Below, piece after piece: positions 1 through 8,863 of a stretch of DNA of 64,000 nt (its first letter is position 1; every line of letters starts with the position of its first letter). The DNA is from Pedobacter jeongneungensis (GTDB taxonomy: Bacteria > Bacteroidota > Bacteroidia > Sphingobacteriales > Sphingobacteriaceae). The position numbers and the translations under genes are program-made. The stretch spans positions 1-64,000 of the forward strand of contig NZ_AYMG01000009.1 of the NCBI RefSeq assembly GCF_000633455.1, written 5' to 3'. The notes beneath the pieces are model-generated. The model did not search any database. It saw only the letters and a list, made by a program, of their open reading frames with translations, and was not told where the DNA came from.

Positions 1-157
1 ATTTATGGCTTTTTTATTTTACAGTTAATGAGATAATAGCACTACATACAATAGATTTTAAACACACAAAACATATAATATTTTTTTACATTTAATACAT
101 AATTAATCATACATGTTAGATTTTTAACTATTTTTGCAGTTAAAATAAAAACCTAAT

Positions 158-1753
158 ATGAAACACAAAATCTATTACTTAGCAATTCTTGCGCTATTAT
201 TCTCATGCAAGAAAGAAATTAAACAGGAGAACCTTTCATTTGTTCCAGTGCCTAATGAAAAACAAGACTCTAAAGTTATTTTTTCAAAGGTCTTAGCTAT
301 TGCATTAGAAAAAGAACCCAATCTAAGATTATTCATAAAAAATGAAGCTTTAAAGCAATTTGACAGAGATAATGATGTTCTTTTCCAAATGATAAAGGAT
401 GAAAAAATTACATCCGATCAAACTTTTTATCAGGTAATATCCAAGTATGCTCAATCAAAAGAAAAATTAGATTCAGCAATCAATAGTCTACCCACTTTAA
501 CTATCATGGTTCCAGAATTACCAAACTTTACCCCTGACAATTGGAAAACTGAGTCAGAGATACCACAAGTAGCAGTATCTCCTGAGAATAAAAACTTCAC
601 GAATATTGATTTGTACAATTCAAAAGGAGAAATAACAAAAATACCAAACGGCTCAGTTCCTAATTTCCCAGTTGTTGTTGTAAAAGAAAACGAAAGATTA
701 GTTGTTGGTTCTAATAAGTTTGGCAAGACGGTTATTAATAATAAGAGTGGTATAATTTCGTTAGCTGATAATGCGTTTGATGGTAGTATTACCAAAATAA
801 ACAAAACCCTAAGCTTGAATTCTCAATTACAAAGTTCTTTAACACCAATAAAAACATCAAGAATTGCTCCTGATGGTATAGCAGAAACTAATCCACAAGC
901 CTTAGACCAAGCGATTATTGATGCGTATAATAAAAAATTAGACTGGCAAAGAGATTATGTTTACTATGGATTGAATCCTCAAGCTGGTGTAAACAGAGGT
1001 AAATTCAATAATGATTATAGCGAACATATCATTTCCATTAAATTAGCAGATAATAATTATGATAAAATAAGTTCACACACCGATGATCCAAAAGCTACTA
1101 CACAATACCCGAATGTTAGGCCTGGTAACGGCATAACACTTTGGACTAATGGCAAATATGACATTAGGATAGCTATTTTGATAAATTCAAAAAATGGTGG
1201 AGCTCTTCAAATAAACAAAATATTTTCTTTAGAAGGGAAAGATCTATTTGATGTTAAATACCAACTAGATCAAAATCAAAAATATTATAATATAGTTAGC
1301 ATAACACCAAGAGAGTGCTTTTTATATGAACCAATAGCTGCCTGGGATTTAGATAATTATGGAGCGCAATGGAAATTTATTGCACAAGAGTTTGATCCCG
1401 CAACAGAAACTACATTATCTTATACAAATACCACACAATATGCTTCGAATTTTGAATATGATCCTACCTTTGGAGAGAAGGTTAAATTAGGTATTAAATT
1501 TGGGCAAACTACAACTACTACAAACACAAATTCATATCAAGTCAAGACAACTACAGGCTCTAATGATCTAGGTGAAGGAATTTTAGATTTTTCGAATCCT
1601 ATAATTTTAAGAAAAGAAAAGATTGAATACACTCCCAGTCGACCTCCTCGTGATGGCTCTACTCCTCCATACTATAAAGATGTATATGTGACAAATGATG
1701 TATCTACAGGGTCAATGTATATTTCAGTGGAACCAAGAAAAATTAGAAAATAA
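158..1753 (+). CDS. Secreted lipoprotein of unknown function
   Basis: A 531-residue protein with a lipoprotein signal: a short charged N-terminus, a hydrophobic stretch at residues 6-16 and a lipobox ending at Cys17 (LLFSC) followed by KKE. It is probably anchored to the outer membrane. The region at about 45-105 (ALEKEPNLRLFIKNEAL...) resembles a conserved N-terminal part of other Bacteroidetes lipoproteins that I cannot name. The rest is polar, and the C-terminal third is Thr/Asn-rich with beta-strand character. No catalytic motif is visible. It stands alone, with AT-rich DNA before it and a strong intrinsic terminator about 80 bp after it. The function is unknown; only the lipoprotein call is firm. 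Confidence 0.85.
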   Translation: MKHKIYYLAILALLFSCKKEIKQENLSFVPVPNEKQDSKVIFSKVLAIALEKEPNLRLFIKNEALKQFDRDNDVLFQMIKDEKITSDQTFYQVISKYAQSKEKLDSAINSLPTLTIMVPELPNFTPDNWKTESEIPQVAVSPENKNFTNIDLYNSKGEITKIPNGSVPNFPVVVVKENERLVVGSNKFGKTVINNKSGIISLADNAFDGSITKINKTLSLNSQLQSSLTPIKTSRIAPDGIAETNPQALDQAIIDAYNKKLDWQRDYVYYGLNPQAGVNRGKFNNDYSEHIISIKLADNNYDKISSHTDDPKATTQYPNVRPGNGITLWTNGKYDIRIAILINSKNGGALQINKIFSLEGKDLFDVKYQLDQNQKYYNIVSITPRECFLYEPIAAWDLDNYGAQWKFIAQEFDPATETTLSYTNTTQYASNFEYDPTFGEKVKLGIKFGQTTTTTNTNSYQVKTTTGSNDLGEGILDFSNPIILRKEKIEYTPSRPPRDGSTPPYYKDVYVTNDVSTGSMYISVEPRKIRK

Positions 1754-1834
1754 TTTTAAGATTAAAATGTTAAAATAAAAAAAATAAAATTTTAACATTG
1801 ACTTAAGTTTTAAATTCTAAAGAATAGCTTTTTT

Positions 1835-1866
1835 AAAGTCTCTCGACTAAAATTGAGAGACTTTTT
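1835..1866 (+). terminator. Intrinsic terminator after the lipoprotein gene
   Basis: A perfect 10-bp stem (AAAGTCTCTC / GAGAGACTTT) with a 10-nt loop, running into a T run. It lies 80 bp downstream of the lipoprotein stop codon. Confidence 0.85.
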
Positions 1867-1878
1867 CATGATTTAAAA

Positions 1879-2064
1879 TTAAGCATTTTGGTAGCCCAAT
1901 GTAGTCTTAGGTTGGTAGGGATTAGGCAGGTTTTGGATATTGAGCCTGTCAATCACATCATTTACTACCCTGACTGGATAGCTCTTGGCTACCAGCTCAT
2001 CAAATGTTGATGGAAAGGCCATGATACGATCCTGGTAATGAGGTTTAAAAACTGGTGGCTTTGA
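1879..2064 (-). pseudogene. IS1182-like transposase N-terminal relic
   Basis: The minus strand encodes about 60 residues (PVFKPHYQDRIMAFPSTF..., ending NPYQPKTTLGYQNA and a stop). The pattern FKPxxQDxIM.FPxxxDELV....PVRVVNDVIDRL matches the first ~50 residues of IS1182-family transposases. The frame is closed by a stop just upstream (about 2065) and lacks a proper start. The catalytic DDE region is absent, so this is a dead fragment. I see no terminal inverted repeats. The assignment rests on remembered family consensus; a protein search of this frame would settle it. Confidence 0.6.
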
Positions 2065-2153
2065 TCACACAAAACTCAATTATAAACATTAAACATCCGA
2101 CTTTCAAGTCAATACATCAAAGTTTCAAACCAGAAAAAATGTTTTTTCTCAAC

Positions 2154-2186
2154 AAAAAGAGACAGCCTTTGGAGACAACCTCTTTT
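2154..2186 (-). terminator. Possible terminator of the MG2-like gene
   Basis: On the minus strand a 7-bp stem (AAAAGAG / CTCTTTT) overlaps the stop codon and is followed by a T run. The loop is long (18 nt), so this is a weak call. Confidence 0.4.
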
Positions 2187-4605
2187 ATTTATTCCTCACC
2201 GTAATCTCTTTCTCACCATAAACCACTCCACCATTTGTTACGCCCTGTACAACAATTTTAAAATCTCCTGTTAAATCGCCGGTATTAAAACTAACAGGTG
2301 TTTCACCATTAACCATCACCTGATAATTCCAATAAACTGTCGAAAAATTGATAGGCTCATTTTTATTGGTAATATCAGATACATAAAAATCTTTTGGAAG
2401 ATTGATTCCTTTCAAAAGAATCACATTAGGTTTAGACTCAAGCTCCGCACATCCATGATACATAATTGCAAGTCCAATTTCGTTAACATAAACTTCACCT
2501 TTTACAGGGTTTTTATTACCACTATCGGCCATATGATTAGGGCAATTTAAAATATTATTCCTACAAACATAATCTCCGCATCTGTTAACGTAAGAATTTT
2601 TAATAAATTCGATTCTTTCATCCCTTTTTTTCGTAATCGTTACTTCTTTTAGCTGCGTACCAGTAATTGAGGTTAGACTTTGATTATCTTCACTAAACAC
2701 ACCACTTTTTGCGTTTAGTTGTTCTAAATTTTGCTTTACTAAATATTTCTTTAGTTCATCCTGTGGATTGTCTATTCTAACTTTATACAGGTCATACTTA
2801 GCTGTTGTCATCCCTAACCAAACAGGACGCTTTGGTTCTTTAATAACAAGATTGGCAAAGGGTAAATTAAATTTTCCCATGCTATCGGTATTCAGAAAAT
2901 TCAGATTTTCTCCGGCGATGATTGTTAACTCAACCGGCTGATCTAAAGGCTTATTTTTTCTGGTTATTTCGCCATGATATTCAAAGCTCGAGAGCATTTC
3001 TTTTTTATTAATCATTTCCGTTTCAGGCCATTTATACCTGTTCCAGGTTTTAACCAGAAGTACATCATTTAGATAATCCTGGTCAACATACTTTAAACCC
3101 ATCGGACGGTTAGGAAGCGTTTTTAAACGTTGTTGTAAATAGAAATAATCAATAATATTTTGATTACTACCCACTGAAATCCTATTGGTTTGGGTGCAGG
3201 AAACAGATACCAGTGCTGCCACCGGAGCTTTATTTTTACCAGTCACATTTAGTTTTAAATTCACCTGATCTCTTGTGCCGTATTCATTTTTATCTGTCGA
3301 TAATTCAGTCTGATTAAGCTGATCGTAATGTGCAAAGAAAATCCTTTCGGCCATTGGCCGGTAGTTGCTGTCCAGAATAGTCACTGTATTTAATCCTAGA
3401 GGAACAGAGTCTAATTTTAACCTTATACTTTGGGTCTGATTAGGGATTAGTATTAAATTGGTGTGTAAGAAAATATCAGAGAAATTATGCACTAAAACAT
3501 GTACTTTTTGATTGTTATTAGCCTCCAGGTGTACTCTGAAATCATTTTCAGCTACGGCTGTACCTGCTGTTAAAACAACACCATTTTTTAATATTGCCGG
3601 TAAATTATAACTGATATTTTCCTGTTTATTCCCAAAAAGTTTAACATAATATTTTTTTGATTGCTTTGGGCAAATTGAAAATGAACCAAGCCCTGTAGAA
3701 TTGCTTTGAAGGGTATCAATCACCATGTCATTTTCATATAAAATACCTGTTGCTTTTATGGCAGTGCCTTCCAGATTTTTAATTTCAAATCCTACTTTAG
3801 AGGTTAAGCGGTCAACCAGATAACCACCTTCGGGGTAAAATTGAATTTGATAATTTGAAAGGTTTCTGACTGGAAGATTAAATTTTACATACCTGATATC
3901 TTGACCTTTTTTGATGGAAACATTAAGCTGATTATTATCTTTTGTAATCTTATCAGCAGGGAAGTTAATCATCAGTTCACCTATTACACTGCTTTTAGCT
4001 GTACCCGTGAGCAATGTTTGTTTATCCTTACCGATATGATATTTTATTTCTGCATTTTCAATAAAACGGTTATCACCTGATAAAATTTTCAATAATGCTA
4101 TTCCATTTTTACTCTGCTCGTCATAGGCCTTAAAAATAGAAATATTGGCTGTTAAAGGATTTACAGTTGTAGATTTAATGGTAATGGGCTGAACAAATTC
4201 ACCATCTGGCTGATTATCTTTTTTTATATTGGTATTCGCCACAAAACGATACGAGCCGCCCGGCAGCGAATCGGGCAGTGTAAGCGACCCGTAGGCAAAA
4301 CCTTTATCAATTAAAAATTTGTCCTGAAGTACAATGCTGCTGTCACTATTATTAATCAGCGATAAATAAAGTGTGTGATACTGATCTAAATTAGTAATCG
4401 TTTTTAGCAGATATCCGGTAAACCATACCTGATCATTATTAGTATAAATACTTTTATCAAAATGAACAAAAAGATTAGATTGAGCGGCTTTTAAGCCATA
4501 ACGGTTGATGTTTAAGGCAACGCTATCTAATTTTGTATCCTGGGCCCTTGCCTTTAGTATAAAAAGTAAGATAAAGGTGAGGATGATATGAAATTTTGAA
4601 AGCAT
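2185..4605 (-). CDS. Large exported MG2-like surface protein with plug-like C-terminal segment
   Basis: An 806-residue protein with a Sec signal peptide (cleavage likely after ARA, residues 19-21). Residues 43-62 (LFVHFDKSIYTNNDQVWFTG) are typical of the MG2/macroglobulin-like start in large Bacteroidetes surface proteins. A series of beta-sandwich segments follows. Around 650-740 there is a segment resembling the TonB-receptor plug appended to such proteins (TQLKEVTITKK), with a Cys-rich stretch (RCGDYVCRNNILNC and a later HGCAE). There is no outer-membrane barrel. It lies 105 bp downstream of the LuxR-type regulator on the same strand and may be its target or an operon member, which is inference. 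Substrate or partner is unknown. Confidence 0.8.
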   Translation of the reverse strand: MLSKFHIILTFILLFILKARAQDTKLDSVALNINRYGLKAAQSNLFVHFDKSIYTNNDQVWFTGYLLKTITNLDQYHTLYLSLINNSDSSIVLQDKFLIDKGFAYGSLTLPDSLPGGSYRFVANTNIKKDNQPDGEFVQPITIKSTTVNPLTANISIFKAYDEQSKNGIALLKILSGDNRFIENAEIKYHIGKDKQTLLTGTAKSSVIGELMINFPADKITKDNNQLNVSIKKGQDIRYVKFNLPVRNLSNYQIQFYPEGGYLVDRLTSKVGFEIKNLEGTAIKATGILYENDMVIDTLQSNSTGLGSFSICPKQSKKYYVKLFGNKQENISYNLPAILKNGVVLTAGTAVAENDFRVHLEANNNQKVHVLVHNFSDIFLHTNLILIPNQTQSIRLKLDSVPLGLNTVTILDSNYRPMAERIFFAHYDQLNQTELSTDKNEYGTRDQVNLKLNVTGKNKAPVAALVSVSCTQTNRISVGSNQNIIDYFYLQQRLKTLPNRPMGLKYVDQDYLNDVLLVKTWNRYKWPETEMINKKEMLSSFEYHGEITRKNKPLDQPVELTIIAGENLNFLNTDSMGKFNLPFANLVIKEPKRPVWLGMTTAKYDLYKVRIDNPQDELKKYLVKQNLEQLNAKSGVFSEDNQSLTSITGTQLKEVTITKKRDERIEFIKNSYVNRCGDYVCRNNILNCPNHMADSGNKNPVKGEVYVNEIGLAIMYHGCAELESKPNVILLKGINLPKDFYVSDITNKNEPINFSTVYWNYQVMVNGETPVSFNTGDLTGDFKIVVQGVTNGGVVYGEKEITVRNK

Positions 4606-4710
4606 ATTTGGAATGATATATCTAAAAATCTAAATTTTAACCTAGATTATCAAATTATCTCAAATTAGTGACTTAAACACATCGTCAACTTTAACTGAAT
4701 TAAAACTGAT

Positions 4711-5370
4711 CTAAATTTTAACAATTCCGTTTTTTACCGCATACAAAGCCAATCCTGTACGACTTTTTAACTGTAATTTTTCGCACAAAGAATTTCTATA
4801 TCCATCAATGGTGCGGGGACTAATAAACATTTCTGCGGCAATTTCATTGTATGTTTTTTCGGTACAGGTATATTTCAGGAATTCCATTTCCCTTTCGGTA
4901 AGTTTTACAAAGTCTGATATTTTTGAATTTGTGGCTAACAAACTTAGCGACTGCATCACCTTCCTTGTAACCAGCTCATTATAAAAATACCCTTTACTAA
5001 TGACCTCATCAAAAGCACGTTTAAGTTCTTCAGGTTCAGCATCTTTTAACACATAGCCCTTAGCCCCATTAGTAATCATTTTTATAATGGCAGTTTCTGC
5101 ATCCATCGTACTTAATGCAAGTACATTTACCTCTGGATGATTTGTCCGCAACCATGAAGCTGTACTATACCCGTCCATTTCGGGCATGTTGATATCGAGC
5201 AGCACAATATCAGGTACATCATATATTTTTAACTGCCTGATAAAATCTTTTCCGTTAGCAGCTTCAAATAATATGTTATAGGATGGAAAATAGCTGATCA
5301 ATGCAGCCAATCCTTTGCGGAACAACACGTGATCGTCAACCAAGGCTATATTTTTAATCTGATCAGGCAT
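4711..5370 (-). CDS. LuxR/NarL-type response regulator
   Basis: A 219-residue two-domain regulator. The receiver domain (1-125) has the acidic pair Asp12-Asp13, the phospho-acceptor Asp59 in LLDINMPEMDG, and the conserved Lys in KGYVLKDA. A LuxR-type helix-turn-helix follows at about 155-215 (LTEREMEFLKYTCTEKTYNEIA...). It overlaps the upstream histidine kinase by 8 bp, so the two are co-transcribed and very likely form a phosphorelay pair that controls transcription in the cytoplasm. Targets are not evident; the MG2-like gene just downstream is a candidate. Confidence 0.92.
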   Translation of the reverse strand: MPDQIKNIALVDDHVLFRKGLAALISYFPSYNILFEAANGKDFIRQLKIYDVPDIVLLDINMPEMDGYSTASWLRTNHPEVNVLALSTMDAETAIIKMITNGAKGYVLKDAEPEELKRAFDEVISKGYFYNELVTRKVMQSLSLLATNSKISDFVKLTEREMEFLKYTCTEKTYNEIAAEMFISPRTIDGYRNSLCEKLQLKSRTGLALYAVKNGIVKI

Positions 5371-6149
5371 AAGGAATAGTTAAGGTAATTTTAGTTCCAT
5401 TATTAATAATACTGTTGATTGTAGCTTCTCCATTAATCAATGCAGCGCGTTTTACAATATTCTGAAGCCCCAACCCGGTTTCAATTTTCACTTTTTCACC
5501 TGCACTAAAACCAACACCATTATCCCCGATGGTTATTTTTAGCTGTTCTGAAAAATCAAATTCAACATTGATTGCAGTGGCCTGGGCGTGTTTTAATATG
5601 TTTTGCAAACTTTCCTGCACAATCCTGAAGATGATTATTTTCTTTTGTTCTGCAATCTGCCTTTCGTTACCTGTTACTTCAACATGGCAAAGAATAACCC
5701 CTGCCCTACCTATGCGCTGCAGCTCCTGCTCTACGGCCTGAAGCAAGGTTAACTCCTGGATGCGGCTTGTACTTAAACTTTTTTGCAATATCACGTAAAT
5801 CGCTAAGGGCATTACCAACATTTCCTTTAATTTCGGTAATTAATGATTTATCACCCACTTCATTTTGTTCTGCAATGCTCAGTTGTAACTTGGCCAAGCT
5901 CAAGAGTTGCCCTACATTATCATGTATCTCCTGGCTAATGGTTTCGAATGTTTGCTCCTGCATTTCGAGTCGCGATTGCAGCAATTGCTCGCCATACTGT
6001 TTTTCCAGTTCTCCTTTTTCTTTAGCATACTGGAATTTCTTTTTCTGAAAATACAGCATCAGGAAAACGATTGCTATTGATAGGAACAGAAAAATAACTG
6101 TAGTGAGTAAAACCGCTAAGAATACTTCATTATAATGGTCTTTTTGCAT
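5363..6149 (-). pseudogene. HisKA_3-type sensor histidine kinase, split by a frameshift
   Basis: Two overlapping frames make one kinase. The first (5706-6149) holds a transmembrane helix (residues 8-34), a coiled region and a HisKA_3 dimerisation box with phospho-acceptor His76 (EIHDNVGQLLSL). The second (to 5363) holds the ATPase domain with N-box (QESLQNILKHAQA), G1 (GDNGVGF) and G2 (TGLGLQNI). The frames join at an A6 run (T6 on the plus strand, 5779-5784). Removing one A gives the expected DIAKSLSTSRIQEL junction and a ~261-residue intact kinase. Without correction the first frame runs into unrelated residues and stops. It could be a sequencing indel, a true mutation or slippage. The 5' end overlaps the 7-TM gene. 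Confidence 0.85.
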
Positions 6150-6772
6150 AAAAAAGCATACGTAAACAAAGAATACATAATAATATTGGTTACCTGAAGG
6201 CCAACCTGAAAGTTCATAATCAATGATGGATAATTAACGATCAGAAAATTGTATATACCCATAAAGGGAACCTGACAAGAATAAAAAATAATGATGCCAA
6301 GTGCAATCCAGAACTCACCACAACTACTGAGGCTCACATTTTCGATTGAGGTTAACAATTGATAGCAGTAAATTAAAGCCCATATAATTGTAAAAGTGCC
6401 ACCTACCAGAAAAATATAACTATTCCACTCTGTAATTTTAAATATAAAGAATACTGAAATATACCAAAATACAGGGAATAAGATCATAAAGACGGATATT
6501 ATCTTTTTTATCCATTCCGAAATAATGATTTCCTTAAAAAAACAGGCGTAAACCAGAAATTCGATCAATAGAACGATATTGTATTGGGGCAATACATTCT
6601 GACCTTTGATCAGGTCTCTAAAAAATGCTGCGCCAATTTCTACCAATAAAATATAGGGCATCATTAAAATGATGCCCTTTAAATGAACGGGTAAGCTAAC
6701 CCGGAATTTTAACAATCCGGTTATTGCAGCCGCAGCTAGTGATGCGAGATAGATATACGTTAAAATAGACAT
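6116..6772 (-). CDS. Seven-TM membrane protein upstream of the histidine kinase
   Basis: A 218-residue very hydrophobic protein with about seven predicted transmembrane helices spread over its whole length and no soluble domain. It lies 12 bp after the lipoprotein gene and overlaps the kinase start by about 34 bp, so all are probably translated from one mRNA. Bacteroidetes kinases with a single short TM segment are often preceded by such proteins. A role as membrane sensor or kinase partner is inferred from position only. I cannot assign a family. Confidence 0.75.
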   Translation of the reverse strand: MSILTYIYLASLAAAAITGLLKFRVSLPVHLKGIILMMPYILLVEIGAAFFRDLIKGQNVLPQYNIVLLIEFLVYACFFKEIIISEWIKKIISVFMILFPVFWYISVFFIFKITEWNSYIFLVGGTFTIIWALIYCYQLLTSIENVSLSSCGEFWIALGIIIFYSCQVPFMGIYNFLIVNYPSLIMNFQVGLQVTNIIMYSLFTYAFLCKKTIIMKYS

Positions 6773-6784
6773 GATAATTTTTTA

Positions 6785-7741
6785 TTAAATCTGAGAATCT
6801 AATGCTTCTTTTGTATCTGACGGTGGTGGAGCAGGTATTCCTGTGTCAAATGTATCTCCACGCGTATCTTTATGCTCTTTAGTATATTGTAATCGCTGTA
6901 AAAACTCTCCGGCATCAATCTGCTTAATTCCAATATCTTCACCTTCCCAATCTATAAATGTAAAACCAATGGTGAGTCTTTTGTGATATTTAATGGGTTT
7001 AATATTGAGAAATAAATAATCCTGATCTGTGTAAGATGCAAAACGAACACCAAATCCTTTAACAATGGCCGAATGTTTGGCTTGTTGGTATTTCATTTCG
7101 TCAATTATGGATTTTATTTGTTTTAATGAGAAGAATATATGCTTCGATTCATATTTGCAGGTATCTGTAGCATCCATTGTATACTTTGAAAGATTCACCC
7201 ATTTTTTTTGCTGATAATTACTAACCCATTCTTTTGCAGTCTTAGTATCGAGTAAACTGGCATCAAAAACTTCCTTGTTAAAAGTATAGTATTTTCCTAC
7301 ATCCGTTTTTCTATAGCCAACTGTAGCAGTAAAAATTAAAGTCAGTTTACCACATCCTCCTGGCTTTAATGTTTGAGAAGCGAAATAAACACGAACTCCT
7401 GTTATTGTGTCTTTACTAGACGTACCTGAAATAAGTGAATCGAAAAATTTAATAGCAATATCCAAACTGTCAAAATTTAATTTTTTAGTTTCATGTACGC
7501 GTTCTTCTTTCCATGTCATAGAATCTAAAACTGGATATTTATACTTATCGAACCAGTCTAACCTCCTACCACTTTCATTTGTTGTAACATAGGTGTTTGG
7601 TAAAGCATATAAAGAGTCTGTAGCGACTTGGCTCTTTGCCTGCTGATTTTTACAAGAAGTAAAAATAAATGCGATAGCGGAGGTAAGAATTAGTAAGCTC
7701 CGTCTTGACTTTTCAAGATCAATTAATTTTAGATAGTTCAT
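6785..7741 (-). CDS. Lipoprotein of unknown function, first gene of the two-component operon
   Basis: A 318-residue protein with a hydrophobic stretch at residues 15-29 ending in a lipobox (FIFTSC, Cys30), preceded by Lys/Arg. It is therefore a probable lipoprotein with an unusually long N-region; a start inside the N-region is possible. The mature part is polar and mixed alpha/beta, with a Cys-Gly-Lys turn (GGCGKLTLIF) and a Pro-rich tail. No family recognised. It heads the operon lipoprotein, 7-TM protein, kinase, regulator, which suggests an accessory or sensed component on the periplasmic side. Confidence 0.75.
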   Translation of the reverse strand: MNYLKLIDLEKSRRSLLILTSAIAFIFTSCKNQQAKSQVATDSLYALPNTYVTTNESGRRLDWFDKYKYPVLDSMTWKEERVHETKKLNFDSLDIAIKFFDSLISGTSSKDTITGVRVYFASQTLKPGGCGKLTLIFTATVGYRKTDVGKYYTFNKEVFDASLLDTKTAKEWVSNYQQKKWVNLSKYTMDATDTCKYESKHIFFSLKQIKSIIDEMKYQQAKHSAIVKGFGVRFASYTDQDYLFLNIKPIKYHKRLTIGFTFIDWEGEDIGIKQIDAGEFLQRLQYTKEHKDTRGDTFDTGIPAPPPSDTKEALDSQI

Positions 7742-8109
7742 AGCTTTTAATTTAGTTTGAGGTTTATAAAATAACTTATACCTAAATATACACTAACCTT
7801 ATTTGAAATAGAAAATTGCAAGATTAACAAAAAACACTCAACAAACTCATTTTCAAGCAACAAAAATCATCTCAATAGCCTCTACCCTGCTTTTCTAATA
7901 ATTGCACTACATCTAAGTATTTTAAAATACCGCGATTTTACGGTATCCAATTGCGCTTTTCACGCGTATAAATTGCAATGTTTTCACGCTTGATTTGGAT
8001 AGCCTTTCAAAACTAGCTTTGGTTAAGAAAATGGTTCAATAAAACTGATCATTTTTTGAACCCGATATTAAAAATATGGGTAATTAATCGAAACCTAAAA
8101 GCTAAAGTC
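7742..8109. other. Divergent intergenic region with short repeats
   Basis: A region of 368 bp without a gene between two divergent transcription units. It holds an inverted repeat (ATACCG / CGGTAT, 7927-7946) and two direct copies of an AATTGC...TTTTCACGC block (7949-7965 and 7971-7989). These could be regulator sites; no known operator is recognised. Confidence 0.4.
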
Positions 8110-8427
8110 ATGACAAAAAAAGTATTATCAGTAATTAATATTACTTTCGAAATTCTCGAAAAAAATCCTCCTACCTTAGTAATTGAGGCTAATGGCACAG
8201 TTAATTCTAGTGGTTGGTTAAATGCACAGCTAAATCCTTTTGTTTATGTTGTCCCTCCGATAGATGGCATATATGAATTTGATTTTGTAGCTAATAAACC
8301 TACAGGCATTGTTCTAGAGGTAATTACAGCAATCCATTCTAAACCTTTTTTCTGGGATAACTTCCCTCCAGATTTAAAAGGAATTAAAGTATATGCTGAA
8401 ACAGATAATGTAACAGTAAACCTTTAG
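8110..8427 (+). CDS. Small conserved protein of unknown function
   Basis: A 105-residue protein. I start at the ATG at 8110 rather than the longer frame from 8056, because the sequence from MTKKVLSVINITFEI reads as a complete small domain and the extension is low-complexity. It has alternating hydrophobic beta strands and a striking motif PFVYVVPPIDGIYEFDFV. No signal peptide or membrane segment is visible. I have an impression of similar small proteins in other Bacteroidetes but can give no function. It precedes two other unknown genes on the same strand. Confidence 0.65.
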   Translation: MTKKVLSVINITFEILEKNPPTLVIEANGTVNSSGWLNAQLNPFVYVVPPIDGIYEFDFVANKPTGIVLEVITAIHSKPFFWDNFPPDLKGIKVYAETDNVTVNL

Positions 8428-8488
8428 ACTTTGTGCTAATAGCATAAAGTTACATATAGCATGAAATAAGTAATTAATCAATTAAAAT

Positions 8489-8863
8489 ATGAAACGTAAA
8501 ATTTATTTATCAGTAACTGATTCTGATATTGACCAACTTAAAACATTTCTTCCCGCATTAAAATCAGAAAATTTAAATTCATTATTTAATCTTCTAATTG
8601 AAAAAGAAAATGTAGATGAATACATCAGGCATTATACATATTTGGCACTTTCAGATATGAGCGGTTTTGAACCAAATGATTTTAAGGATAACAGTGATTT
8701 AAAATTTGATCTCGGATTAAGCTTGTATCAAAAAAGAGCTTTAAAAAATTATTTCCAAAAAGTAACTAATGATCTAGGATCTCAAAAGAACATTACTGTG
8801 AAAGAATGTGAAGATTTAAAAAAAGTTATTGATTGTTTAAAATTAATTAAATCAAAGTTATGA
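8489..8863 (+). CDS. Small helical protein of unknown function
   Basis: A 124-residue, highly charged (Lys, Asp, Glu) and mostly helical protein with no signal peptide. Its stop overlaps the start of the next gene in ATGA (8860-8863), so the two are translationally coupled. The block DLKFDLGLSLYQKRALKNYFQKV is the most distinctive part. No family recognised. Since the next protein appears to be exported, this one may be a cytoplasmic partner, but nothing in the sequence proves it. Confidence 0.65.
   Translation: MKRKIYLSVTDSDIDQLKTFLPALKSENLNSLFNLLIEKENVDEYIRHYTYLALSDMSGFEPNDFKDNSDLKFDLGLSLYQKRALKNYFQKVTNDLGSQKNITVKECEDLKKVIDCLKLIKSKL

Noticed and set aside
5776..5790. GCAAAAAAG in the kinase, as a dnaX-like -1 frameshift site
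   Set aside because: A -1 slip would read GTT TAA and stop at once. The intact kinase needs the opposite shift (+1, or loss of one A), so programmed -1 frameshifting does not explain it.
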